Shown here: positions 28,177 through 41,233 of the stretch, piece after piece | Layout of the letters: each line of letters begins with the position of its first letter | How positions within the stretch are numbered: position 1 is the first letter of the stretch | Origin: Sipunculus nudus | Lineage: Eukaryota > Annelida > Sipuncula > Golfingiida > Sipunculidae | Direction: 5' to 3' | DNA length: 64,000 nucleotides | Assembly (NCBI GenBank): GCA_026874595.1 | Contig: CM049318.1 | Coordinates: 32,022,956-32,086,955, forward strand | Notes under the pieces: generated by a model | What the model was told of the DNA's origin: nothing | The model's input: the letters and a program-made list of their open reading frames with translations, nothing else | The model's database searches: none | Made by a program: the position numbers and the translations under genes

Positions 28177-30412
28177 TGTTTTGTATAACATAAAGACTGA
28201 AAATATTATATGAACAAGGATTGTTTCTTACACACAAAAAAAACTCCACATTTCTAATATTTAAATATAATGTTTTATATATATTCTGTACATGGATACT
28301 AGATCATCTGTAATTGAAATTGTTTACTATCTTTTTCTTCATTGCAATTATAATATCAATATTTTTCACACAGGTAGGGTGCATATTCAAGCCTGAGAAG
28401 GGTACTAATTTTGTTTTGCCTACGTAAATCAATGTAGTATTTGCATAAAAGAATAAATAAATCCTTAAATAGGGGAATACCTAGAATTACATCATTTCAC
28501 ACAAGCTTAAGTTATCAAAATACCTCAAGTCCAAGATACTTTATGACTGTTGCCAAATCCGTTGGACATTATTACATGATCAGTTTATGTGTTCTACTTT
28601 TTCTGTATCTTTATGACAATATTGGCACTTACCATTTTCTCATAAATCTTATTTCCTCAATATTAGTTATTAGCTGATATTTCTTGCAACAGTTTATATT
28701 GAAACCATTTTGATTTAGAATCTTTAGATACGTTAAGATTACTGATATCAAACTCATTAAATCCGATTTTCACCTTTAATCAAAGGCTCTACATTTGAGA
28801 TATTATCGCGGTTAAACACATTAAATTTGCCATAAAATTTGATCATATTTTGGTATCGCAAAGTTAATCTTTTCCAATTTCCATCCGTGGAACAGTTGTT
28901 GCGATAAGCAAATCTAACAGGATGGAATATGGAACGAAAGTATTCGATATGCAGTGTCAATATAATTTAAGACTAGTCTCTGAAAGCTCTTCCAATAACT
29001 GAAATCATAGACACAGGACATGGAAGATTTCTTAGACACCCCTACTCGATTTTTTTTATACACCCAGTGATATCCATACTATTAAAACGTTAGAGGTCAA
29101 TCATATTCATATTCAATTTTGCTTCTAAAGTAATGAATACATGTTCATATTTTTGTCATTATATTTGTACAATATAAAATGATGGATAGATAAGTGGATT
29201 TTAATAAAGAATGGCCATGCAAAGTGTACGTTTACATTCTAATGAGAATCTACTTATGCATGTACATTCAAGTGAATGACTGTGAATCAATCATAATCAA
29301 ACTGGCTGTACTTTATATTGTTGTTGCCACTGACCTAATATTTCTAATGAGGTGCCGAATAATTAGGAATTTCCATGTTTATTTCTTAAATGTTTGCTAA
29401 TTAAACATACTACAGTAACCGTCTTTTCTACCATTGGTATGGTGGAATATTGGTACTATGCTATTCTGCAGAATCTATCCACTAGACTAGGTAGACGTTT
29501 GTAGGAGACAGACACTATTATGTCTCTGAGGACTGTTAACCGGCAACACCATTTAAGACTCTGCATTAGGTATATATTTCATTCATTGTTTTACTTTATT
29601 ATCCAGACATCAAGGAAATTTAACTGTTAACTGACCTATTCTAAAATGTTGTAGCTACGTATTGTGGCTGGATATTTATCTTTGGAGGAAATGTCCACGG
29701 GAAAGGTCATTCAAACATATTATACCACTACAGCACCTGTAAGTACTAAAATCTATGGCGGAGACATATTTGTCTAACATTTATCCACACATTTAAGATT
29801 GAAGTTAATATCCATTATATCCTTTGCCAAATGCCTTGAAATATAAAGATATGGAGTTTTCCATTGTAAAAAGCTATTAGTCTTTTTTTATGTTATTAAA
29901 CATCTATAACTTTTTGATAGGAATAAATAGTTACATCCATGGTGAATAAAAAAAAACAGTAATAATGGCACTGCGGTACGTGCAGGTGTCTAAGGAACAC
30001 AGTTCTCTATGTGCCTGTGCCATTATCACTGCTCTCTATAACCATCGTTGTACTAAAAACCTTGTAAATGGTGTTGTATTGGAGGAGGCATGCACTAGAC
30101 AAGGATTATACTGATATTGTTTAACAACATCTTCAATAAAAGCAACTGACTGCGGCCACAGTGCAATGGTTTAAAACTTTTATACATATCCCTGCAGTTA
30201 TCAGTGGATGCAAGGAAAACAAATTATTAACAATTGTTATTCTTTTGGTTTGCAAATATTGTTTGTTAGCCGGCGTCATCAATCATATTTTATTATTTCA
30301 ATGTCTGGATCCAATTTAAATGATTTTAGACGGTGTTTCCTACAGCAAAGTAACTTGATTTGAGCGTTAAATAAACCACCGGAATGTTGAGAAATTAATT
30401 AGTCGTTTATAT

Positions 30413-30458
<46 letters not shown>

Positions 30459-33400
30459 TAAGGTCAACATTGTTTTTATAACACACAGCCAGTCAGAACT
30501 GGACAAAGATCGACGGACTAGATCACCAGCCCTCACCGAGATATTGTCATGTTGGGCCCGTTATCCAGGGAAAACTAATTGTACTTGGGTAACATGATTT
30601 CTTGTGATCCATTTTCATGTTTGTTCATTCATCAGGTCTGACTGAGGCACACTGATAAGGATTACGTAACCAGAACAAAGTGTGTTTTGCTTTTTACAAA
30701 TTTATTGAATTATCAAAAATTCATTTTGTTCAGTTATATGTCTGTAACGGGCCCAGTCACATTTTTTCTAACACGTTTGTAACACAAACCTACACACATA
30801 AGTATAAATTGTATACATATTTAACATTAGCCATGTGATGTTTTTCTCTTATATTACCTTCGATTTTAGAGGTATTCTTACAGAAGAAAGCAATAGTGAT
30901 CTATTTGTCGCTGATTTAAGTATGTACCTTCATTTTCCTTTCTATCTTTTTCCGCACGTGTGTCACACGTTTTAGACCTAAATAGTTTTCATAAAAATGT
31001 GTAAAAACAGTGTAAAAGGCAATTTCAAAGAATTTGATGTTAAAAACATTTTGTATCTTATACATCTTTTCGTTTACAAAAGCGGACATTGGACTGAGCA
31101 CGCCAAATTTATCTGCGGGATTGCAACATCTCAAATTAGAAACGCCAAGTAAGACTACAAGAACAGGTGAAAACGTTGCAGAGAAAAAGGCAGTCCATTA
31201 TGCCCGCGCTGGTCTGGATGAATCCATAGTCCCTGCAAATTCACCAGACAAACACAAACAGGTTAGTGGGAGGCCAATATATTTTACTAATAATGCACCT
31301 TTTTTGACAGAAAGCCTAAGTTGTAAACTAACCGCACGTGTAATATCCATTGAGGATTTAATTTATTTAAATAAAAGTATATACAAATAAAGATTCACGG
31401 CTAATTAAATATTTCATTATATTTTATACTTTTTCTGTCATGGCTACTACCACATTCTCTCGTAGAGCTATAATACGTAAAATATCTAAAACGTGTAAAA
31501 GAAATTCGCTCCATGCAGCACGGGATTAAGTTCTATTGTGCATGTGAATAAACCCGGTTGTGACTGACCAACATGCAGGGTCAATAAATGTAAACAGCAG
31601 GTGTTTCTCGATCCCTTGGCACTCATTTCTTATATACATATATGTCTGCATAAACAATGGTAGAAGCGGATCGGGAGGATGGGGTTATTTTCAGGCCCCG
31701 CAACCGTTTTTAACAGACCTAGATCCCCCTCCCGTTTCCAGACCTTGGTCCCTCAACCTGCGGATCCAGAGGAGGCCCCGTTGAGCTCTAACATCTCTCA
31801 TTTTATCCATTTCTTTTCGCAGTAATTATTAATAAATTTTCATATTTATATATTATTTTATTCCCTAGCAATTAAATTATTAATTTACCCTCAATTGATA
31901 ACATTCTATTTCATAATTTGAGGAACGTAATGATCAGCCCTGTGATTTATATAGTGAGTCTTCCCGTTATTACACTTTTTTGGGTCATAACACCTAGAAC
32001 CGCCCCCCCCCCCTTTTTTTTGCCCGTGAATGAACAAGGCCTTCCTGTTAGCCTACAGAGCTCAGGTATGGCTGTGAAAAATTTCACGGCTTTTCGGCTA
32101 ATACTCGAACTCACCAACTGTGCTCTGTTGAGTTCGGGGGCTGCTTAGACCATAGAAGCCAGTATATTGCACGCAGATTTAATATGCGACTTGGTCATAT
32201 CAATTATACTACCAAGAGGTTTGCATTTAAAATATGATATTTTGCAAGTTATGAACGTAGGTGGGCATTTTCACCGTATAAATATCAAGATGTTATTAAC
32301 TATCCAATGTTTGGACTTTAAAGTTAATATCCAAATTTTGGAGAAATATCAATATTTTAGCCCGCCACAAAATGTTTGACTACGCTGTGCAAAGAAATTT
32401 AAAGGAACAGAACTTCCTCATATTTTTGTGAAAGGTGCTTCCAAATTCCCTCACTACTTTACATGTTTAAAATGTCCTCTATATAGCAAGGGACATCTGG
32501 ATCCGCCACTGGTTCATGCAGTTACCTCACCAATAAAAAAAATCATTTTACTGAACACATCATTTGGAGTGATTTTTTAGTGGTTTATTAATTGCGTGTA
32601 CGCTATCACAGTTGCCTATAATAACGATCGTGTCCTTACATAAATCCCTCTTCCTACACTATATATTTTTTAGCTTACGCCACTACATCAAGATAATTTT
32701 TATATTGCAATTTATACATTTCGATCAACCAAAATCTAGACATCTGTATCCATCTTGATCTGAAATTGAGGATTTACACACCAACCATCTCACAAAACTT
32801 CTCTTCCTTAAACGTATATGAAATCTCTTTTCATTACACGCACAACGTTCCTTACCTTACTTCATCCCTACACTCCCCCCCCCCCCCCCCCCCCAAAAAA
32901 AAAAATAAGACCCCAGTTTACTGGGTATATCAGCTAGTAATAGATAACTCATTTCAAGACTCGCTTCATTCACGTTCAAAAGAGAGGGAATTTTAGTCAG
33001 TTGTATTTCTGGTGGAAAAGAAATTGTTTGCCGGCATTCGGCCTCCGTAATCTTAAGCTTTACATTGAAGCCACGTGTTAGACTTTATAAGGCAGGGGTG
33101 AACATTTGCTTATAAGTGCAATTTATACATCTGGTTCCCTGGTTTCAGTTGTTTATGATATTAATTGGTTTGTATGATTGGATTGTTGACATGTTTAAAG
33201 AATTTTAATTTGCTGTCGATAGTGACTTCTAGATCTTTTTCATTTGGGGCTGAGTCTTGTATGTTCAAGGTTCTATCATCCTTTACCATGGTTTAATTAT
33301 CATATGGGTTTGTGTTTGCAAAGAGCATATATTTATTTTTCTCAAGTTGGAGTTTCATCCGCAGTAGGTTTTTCCCAAGCTTGCATATTATGTAGATCTT

Positions 33401-35513
33401 CTTAGAGAATACTGGTCTTTAGCATAGAGCTTTATTTCATCTTCAGATAGTCCCATCATGGTGTCTATCAGTGTTGGTATGTATGTTGCAAATAGTGTCG
33501 GTCCAAGAACTGAACCTTGTGGAACTCTACTGTTTAGCTTCTCCAAACTTGAGGAGGGTTCCGTGACTCTCACATTTTGATGTCTAACAGTAAGTTGCTG
33601 ATCCAGGAAACTGCTTCGCCAGTTTTTATTTCAAAGCTGGCTACTTGAACTATAAGCCCTTGATGTGCCAATTTGCTGAAAGCTAAGTAAATCACATCTT
33701 TAAGGATATCATTCATAAGAGCCTCTGTCCATACTTTGAGAGCGTCCAAGATGTTGGTTACTTTACTCCTCAACGTAGTGAAATCATGTTGCTTTGATAA
33801 ATACGTAATTTTTCATATCGTCAAGGGTCTGTTTTACAACTAATCGCTCTGTGTATAAACGTGACACATATGTTAGTGGTGGTCTACATTTTGCAGCATC
33901 GCGGGGGCAAGTCGTCTCAAAGATAGGTATAATAACACCGTATGGCAAACTGGCAATGATATATGTATATGAGGATTGTACCGAGTATTTCGATTAATTC
34001 TTTGAGTACCCGCGCAAAAGTCTATCCAGTTCCGGCAATCAATCTGTTTTCAAGCCAGCAAAGTGTTACAGATATTGTCACTTATTATTTCGAAATTAGT
34101 CCACCTGTAATGAGAGGGTTGGGGCATTTCTGGTTGAGCACTGTTACTGTATTTTCTTTGGTGAAGCACTGATCATACTGTTCGTTTAGAAGCTCTGTTA
34201 ATTCATTTCGTGATATGGTGAGGATTCTGTCTTCTTTCCCTAACTGCTGAATGGGGCAACAACAATTTTTACATGTTATCGTACTGTCATACTGCGTTGT
34301 AGCTAGTTTTGCTATTCGAGGCTAAGCTGCTCTCAAAATTGCGCCAGGCTCTCCGGATCGCTTGGCTGGTTGCATTAGGCACTAGTGTGAAATCAGTTAG
34401 GGCACCAGCATTTTTCGTACTTAGATATCGTGTCCCTGCACTTGCAGATCCCCACGGGACAAATCCGTGTTCATGAGTCTAAGTTAGTGACAGCCCTGAC
34501 CACTGGTATTTATCAAAGCAATCCTTTTATCAGCAAGTTTGTTTGTAATGGCAACGTGTTTTATCAGCGGGGACTGATACAGCTTACCCGGCAGGGAGTT
34601 TGAATAAACAAAATATTAGCGCCAAACGTTACAATGTGGCCACAATTGATAAAAGGTTTTAATATCATTTTACCTGAGTAATTTTGAACAAAACACCGTC
34701 AGTTCAGGGGACCATTTCACTGGTAATTTTCTCTTATCTAAGGCGGGTGTTAGCTGTCGAGCATAATTTCAAGAGGTAGGTGTGCTTGTGCACATCAATT
34801 CCCGTCCAAGGTAATTTATGTATTAGGAACCACAAACTAACCCGGTTACATCATGTCCTTATTGCGGCAAAGTGTTTTAATAACGTGCGTTCAATCTCGA
34901 CTCTCGTACCCCGTTAATTACTGAAAATCCCTTGCTCTATCAGAGATTCGACAAGAAGCATGATCAACGGTGCTCAGACACCAGAAACAAACAGAAACAT
35001 GATAAGGTAAAATAAATTCAATGAGCCCATTGAACGTACAGAACTTCCTTTCCCCGTAGATGCAATATATGCAGGCTAAATATACGCAAAAGCCTTAGAT
35101 TACTAAAGCACAGTACACTTAGACAAAAGACTTATGACTAGAACATGCACCAATGATTAGGCAATTAATATACATAAAGTTTCTTCATAAGTGACGCACT
35201 GGCCTTCATATGGTCAGTATTGCACAGTATATTGAAGTTGACATAAAAGGATACAAAGAATGCAGCATGCCTCCGATTTTTGCAGGTTTCTTTTCTCAGT
35301 CTCTAATGAGATGTCGGCAGCTAATGTTGCACATGCAATCACTTACAATATCTTTTATTAACTTTTTCAAGAACATCCTTTCTATAAATATCATCGACGA
35401 CCAGCAATTGCACCAAACAATAAAATCTACAAGCCACACTTTCAATTGTTGAGGAATAAAACAACTTTATGATTTCATTGTCAATATGGAAGTCTTTCTG
35501 CTTCCTTACACAA

Positions 35514-35576
<63 letters not shown>

Positions 35577-38500
35577 ACCCTGATACACATTATAGGCCTC
35601 ATACAGTATCACTGTGCTGCATATAAAAAATTCCTTCCCAATCCCTCTTACAAGCATGTGAGCTTCGAAATCCTGTTTAATAATAGATGTCTGTCTAAAC
35701 GGCTTCACACAGAATGATCTATATATTGTTATATATTACGTTTTGAAAAATAAGGCTTGTAAAACCGGAGGGAAGCCACCAGATGTTGTGATGTGTACTG
35801 AACTCTTCTACAGGAGTCACAAGGCCGAGGTATGTAGGTGTTGATACAACCATTTCAGAGTATTATACATCCCAAATGTATTTATTGTGTTCATTTTATT
35901 ATTCATTTCGTAATTATCCTGATTCAATTCCTGTTCATTGGCATGACTTTATTACAGAATTATAAAAAAAAGTATTGCATTGATTGATAGCACAATATCC
36001 GGCCAATTCAGATAATACGTATATATACAAATGGTGTATTCTACCAAAAGAGCTTTCCTATGGGTTCCGAGGAAAAAGGGTTTGCTCTAATCATCAATAT
36101 AAACAAGGTCGAAGGTAACACTGTTCCAACAAGAGAAGGAAGTGAAACGGATAAACGTATTATGGAAAAGCTTTTCAAGAATCTTGGATACATAGTGAGC
36201 TCCCATGAGGATCTGGATTCCTCGGTAAGTGCATGTTCGTATTTCTTACTTCCTTGATTAGAGTCAACATGTAGAATCAACATGTATTGATCGGACATCT
36301 ACCAGAGAGACTATCACTGGTCAACCAAAAAGCTATCAGCAGTCTATGAAAAAAAATGAATAAAAAAAAATTACGTTTTTACAGAATCTTTCAAAACTTT
36401 CAGAAAATGTGAAGGTGGTGATGAAGACTTTTTATTAGTAATGGGAGATTTTAACACAGTGTTATATAACAAACTTGACATCATTTCAGGAAACCCACAT
36501 GACAATAACGAAGTTCAGGCATTTAAATCTTTTATGAATACTGCAGGCCTTCATGATCTATGGCGGATCTCCCATCACAGTATCAAGGAATACACTTGGT
36601 CTAAATTGCAGCCTTTTATAGCTCGACGCCTGGATTATATACTCGGAAATGCTTTTGCAATAAAAAATATGAAAGACATAAATATTACGTCGTACCCGTG
36701 TACGGACCATAGAGCCGTAATACTTGAAATAAATGCGATACGAATTGAAAGAGGACCATCATATTGGAAGTTTAATAACTCATTATTGCATGAAAAAAAA
36801 TTCTTAGATTTGATGAATGATAAGTTAGAATCCTTCATTTCTCATTACAATACGGCTAATATAGATTCATTAAGAAAATGGGACTTGTGTAAGCTTGAGA
36901 TAAAAACGGTTGCTTGGAACTTCAGCAAAGCCAAAGCAATTAAAAATAAAAATGAAATAAAACTTTTAAACTGTTCACTAGATGATCTGGAGCGTCAAGT
37001 AGCGACTACTCCTGATAATAAGGAAACTATTAAAAAAATGATTAAGATAAAAAAATCGTTAGAAATAAAACATATCCAAGAAGCTCGAAGTGCTCAAATT
37101 CGAGCGCGCGTTAAATGGATTGAAGAAGGCGAGAAGAATAATAAATATTTTTTATCGCTGGAAATACAGAGGGCCGCCCAAAATTTTATACCATCGCTAA
37201 AAACAAATAACGGCTCTGAAACCTTAAACCAAGATGAAATTAGGAATGAGCAATACTTTTTATACCGGAACCAGTACAAAGCAAAGACTAGCTTCAATAA
37301 AAAGGAATTTGATATGTTTATTTCTGGCGTTAAAATACCGAAAATATCTGGGAGAAATCGACAGAAATGTGAGGGGTTAATGTCACCAAATGTTGGTAAT
37401 GCGTTAAAGCAAATGAAAAATGGATCCAGTCCAGGTTTAGATGGATTGACAACAGAAGTTTATAAACTGTTTGGGTAAAATTACGATCGTTAGTAACTGA
37501 CGCTTTCAATGAATCTTTTAGGCAGGGAAAGTTATCAAGAATACAGGCCAGAGGAGTAATAAAATTAATACACAAAGGAAAGAACTTGCCAAAGAGAATA
37601 CAGGCCAGAGGAGTAATAAAATTAATACACAAAGGAAAGAACTTGCCAAAAAGCGCAATTGGCGACCAATAACTTTAACTAATACAGATTATAAACTTTT
37701 AGCAAAAGTTCTCGCTACGTGTTTGCAGAGAGTTATATTAGAAGCCATAAATACAGATCAAGCTGGATTTATTAAGGGGCGGAATATTGCTACCACGATA
37801 AGACTAATAGATGACGTTATTACTTATGCCCACAAAAATGATAAAAAAAGGCGCAGTAGTCGCGCTAGATTTTAAAGCGGCTTTCGATACAATCTCAAAA
37901 CAATTCATTGGCGAAGCATTTAAAACCTTCGGGTTTGGATCAGAATTTTTACGTTGGTTCAATGTTCTAAATAGTAACACCGAAAACTGCATATTATATA
38001 ACGGTTGGCTATCCAGGTGGTTTCCGGTTGAAAGGAGTGTCAGGCAAGGCTGTCCGTTTTCTCCATTTGCATTTGTATTAGGGGTAAAAATTCTAGCATG
38101 TAAAATAAGACAAAGTCAAAATTTTAAAGGATTTGAGCTGCCCATAAGTACTAATCCTCCAAGAACACTCAAGATAGCCCAATTTGCAGACGACACAACT
38201 TTGTTTGTGCATGATGAAAATGATATAAATGAAGCCTTACGACTAATCAAAGATTTTTCAAATATTTCAGGATTACAATTGAATGAACAAAAGTCGGAAG
38301 CAATGTGGATAGGTGCATGTAGAGAAAATCAGACAAGGGTTGGAAATTTTAGGTGGAAACTATATCCTGATAACAAAATGAATATTTTGGGAATTCAATT
38401 CAGGAGTGATACTCCTGCGGCAAAAATAGATAATAACTGGGAAATCAGAATAAACAAGATGCTAAAAGAAATTAATAAATGGGAACGTAGAAGCCTCACC

Positions 38501-41181
38501 ATCTTTGGCAAAATAATCATAACAAAAACCTATCTGTTATCGCAAATAATATACCCAATGCAATCCTTGTTGATGCCAGATAAGTTTATAAAACGGATAA
38601 ATTGAATATTATATAATTTCATATGGAGAAGAGGAGGTAGTGGGGAAAAGATCTTGTGAGAAAATAAGAAGAATAATTTTGAAGTCTGATTATGAAATGG
38701 GAGGATTAGAAATGATTGATGTACATGATATGCAAAAAGCTATCGCATTAAAATGGGTAAAAATGTTAGCAAGTGAGTCTGAGGATATTTTGAAAAATAT
38801 AGCATACTTTCATTATTCTAGGTTAGGAAACGGAAACGTGTTTTTGAGAGTGATATACATCCTGATACCTTCTAAGGGGGTTCCCCATATAACTTCAGAT
38901 TTTTATAAATATATTTTAATCAACTTTTAAATTTGAACAGTGAATTTAAGGCAGTCTCAGAATCAAGTATTTCATGGAATAATAAACTTGTCCTTTGTGC
39001 AGGCAAACCAATCTACTTTGAAAACTGGATAGAAAAAGGTACAATATATGTAAACGACATGATAGTGAACAACAATGTGCGATCATATGAAAGTACAGTA
39101 GAAGTATTAGGAAGCACTCCGGGTAGAATAATAGAGTATAATGTAGTGTATACAGCGGTAAAATACTTTCTTGCAAAGGGGACTATAGAAATTAGGGAAC
39201 AGAAAAAAATTCCTTTTAAATAATGTTTATATAGAAAAATATGACAAAAAGCAACTCCGTGGTATAGTTACTGAGAAGGTACGCGTAGAACAAATATACC
39301 CTGCAAAATTTTGGACGAGAAAATATCCTGCTTGTCAGTTCTCAACAGAACACTGGAAGATGATTTATAGCTGTTCAAATGAAATAAGATTGAAAATGAT
39401 TCAGTGGAAAATATTACATAATATTTGGCCTTCTAGAATATTGTTACACAAAATGGGTAAATATGACACTAATAAGTGTCCTGTATGTGGAGAAACAGAA
39501 TATGTAGAACATTTTTTCTGGCAATGTAGAGAGCTAAGACAGTTCTGGAATAGAGTTGAAAACATTATTCAGAATAGAATAGGAGATAACATCAAATTGA
39601 CTGAGGAACAAGTGGTTCTAGGATATACGTCAGGATTTTCGAAACAAAAGCTGGCTCAGATAAATGAAATGATTCTTATTGCGAAGCTATGTATTAGCAA
39701 AACAAAATATGGAAAACAAACAAATTTAAGTGTATTGTACGAATCTGAATGCATATTGCGTTGCATGTTGTGAAATTACCAGTATTTGATGACTTGTAAG
39801 TTGTATATGATAATAAAAAAAATAAAAAAACAATCTATGAAAGTTATATTCTTTATGGTCAACCCATGTGTAATATTAATAAAAAGATCCTTCATTTAAT
39901 CGCTTGTCAATGTACTTATCTTTCTAAGAGGACCAAAAGCAAGTAGGTTGCTTGAATTTTATGGTACAATAATGCGGTTGCCCCACATCATATGTTCGCC
40001 TCCTAAGGACTGCAGCACACAAATACATAATATGCAGCTATTTTAGAAACCTTTCACCTGAAATGACTGATTATGTTTAGACGGGTCATCATCCAAATTA
40101 AACCTGAACGCTAAATACCCTTACTAACTTTAGCCCGAGAAAACAATCACTACATTTTTTTTTTTTTCAATTCAAAACTTTTCATAATCTAGAACTGACG
40201 GATGTTTTTAAAACTTGCCATATAATATCTAAGGAACAGTTTATAACCTAAGATTGATGACTGTTATGAAATCTTGCTTAAGGATATCTATTGAAATCTT
40301 ATATGATCAATGGCGGAAGAATGTTTTGTAATCTTTTTCTAGAATTTTTATGAACATGACCCGTTATAACCTGAGACTGATCGATGTTATGAATTCGTGC
40401 AGTAGGAATTGTATTACATATTAATAGCCAAAGACAGATGAACGTTATGTACTCGTGCTAGAGGATTTCAAGGAAATATATCCTGGCTTAAATCTATTTA
40501 TATATTGCTGTAGGATTTCTATGAAACCATGAAGGGCTTTGTAAAACAAGCAGAGAAAGGACGAGCGGCAAGCGTTTTTGTAGTTTTGATGGCTCACGGT
40601 TGTACAGTAAGGAAGAAACAGGTTATCATGCTGAAGGACGGGAAACAAACACCAATTAGGGAAGAAATTGAATACTTTTTCAACAGTAGAGCGGCACCCG
40701 GATTAGCCTTAATACCGAAGGTGTTTATAATACAGGCATGCCAAGGACGTATGTATATTACGCGCTTATTGTTTAGATATTAAAATCAACATTTTTTATT
40801 AGGAGTTATTAATAAACATCCACAGCACATTTGTAATTGAATAAAAATGAGAATTTGTAATTTATTGAAACATTATGATCTTTTTTCTTTTGTTCTAACC
40901 TACATTTTTTCCATGAAAGTCGTGGTTGATGAAGGGGTGCATGTGAATGTACTGTTCGGGGAGGTTGCCGACAGCGCAACAAGATGCCATGGGTCAGGCA
41001 AAGCTGATGCAATGACGAAAAAAGTTGCTTCTTTCTGTGAATATGTATTTGCAAATGCTACTCAACCACGTAAGTTGCGAATACTGTCTTACTCAGTCAC
41101 ATCCTAGCTTTTGTAGGGCTTGCTTTCGTTATTCAATTTAGCTAAATAAACAATGGCACGGTAAGGCCTTTGTCAGCCTGA

Positions 41182-41233
<52 letters not shown>

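Noticed and set aside
35339-35717. Tyr-Ile repeat proteins on both strands
   Set aside because: Translation of a (TA)n microsatellite.
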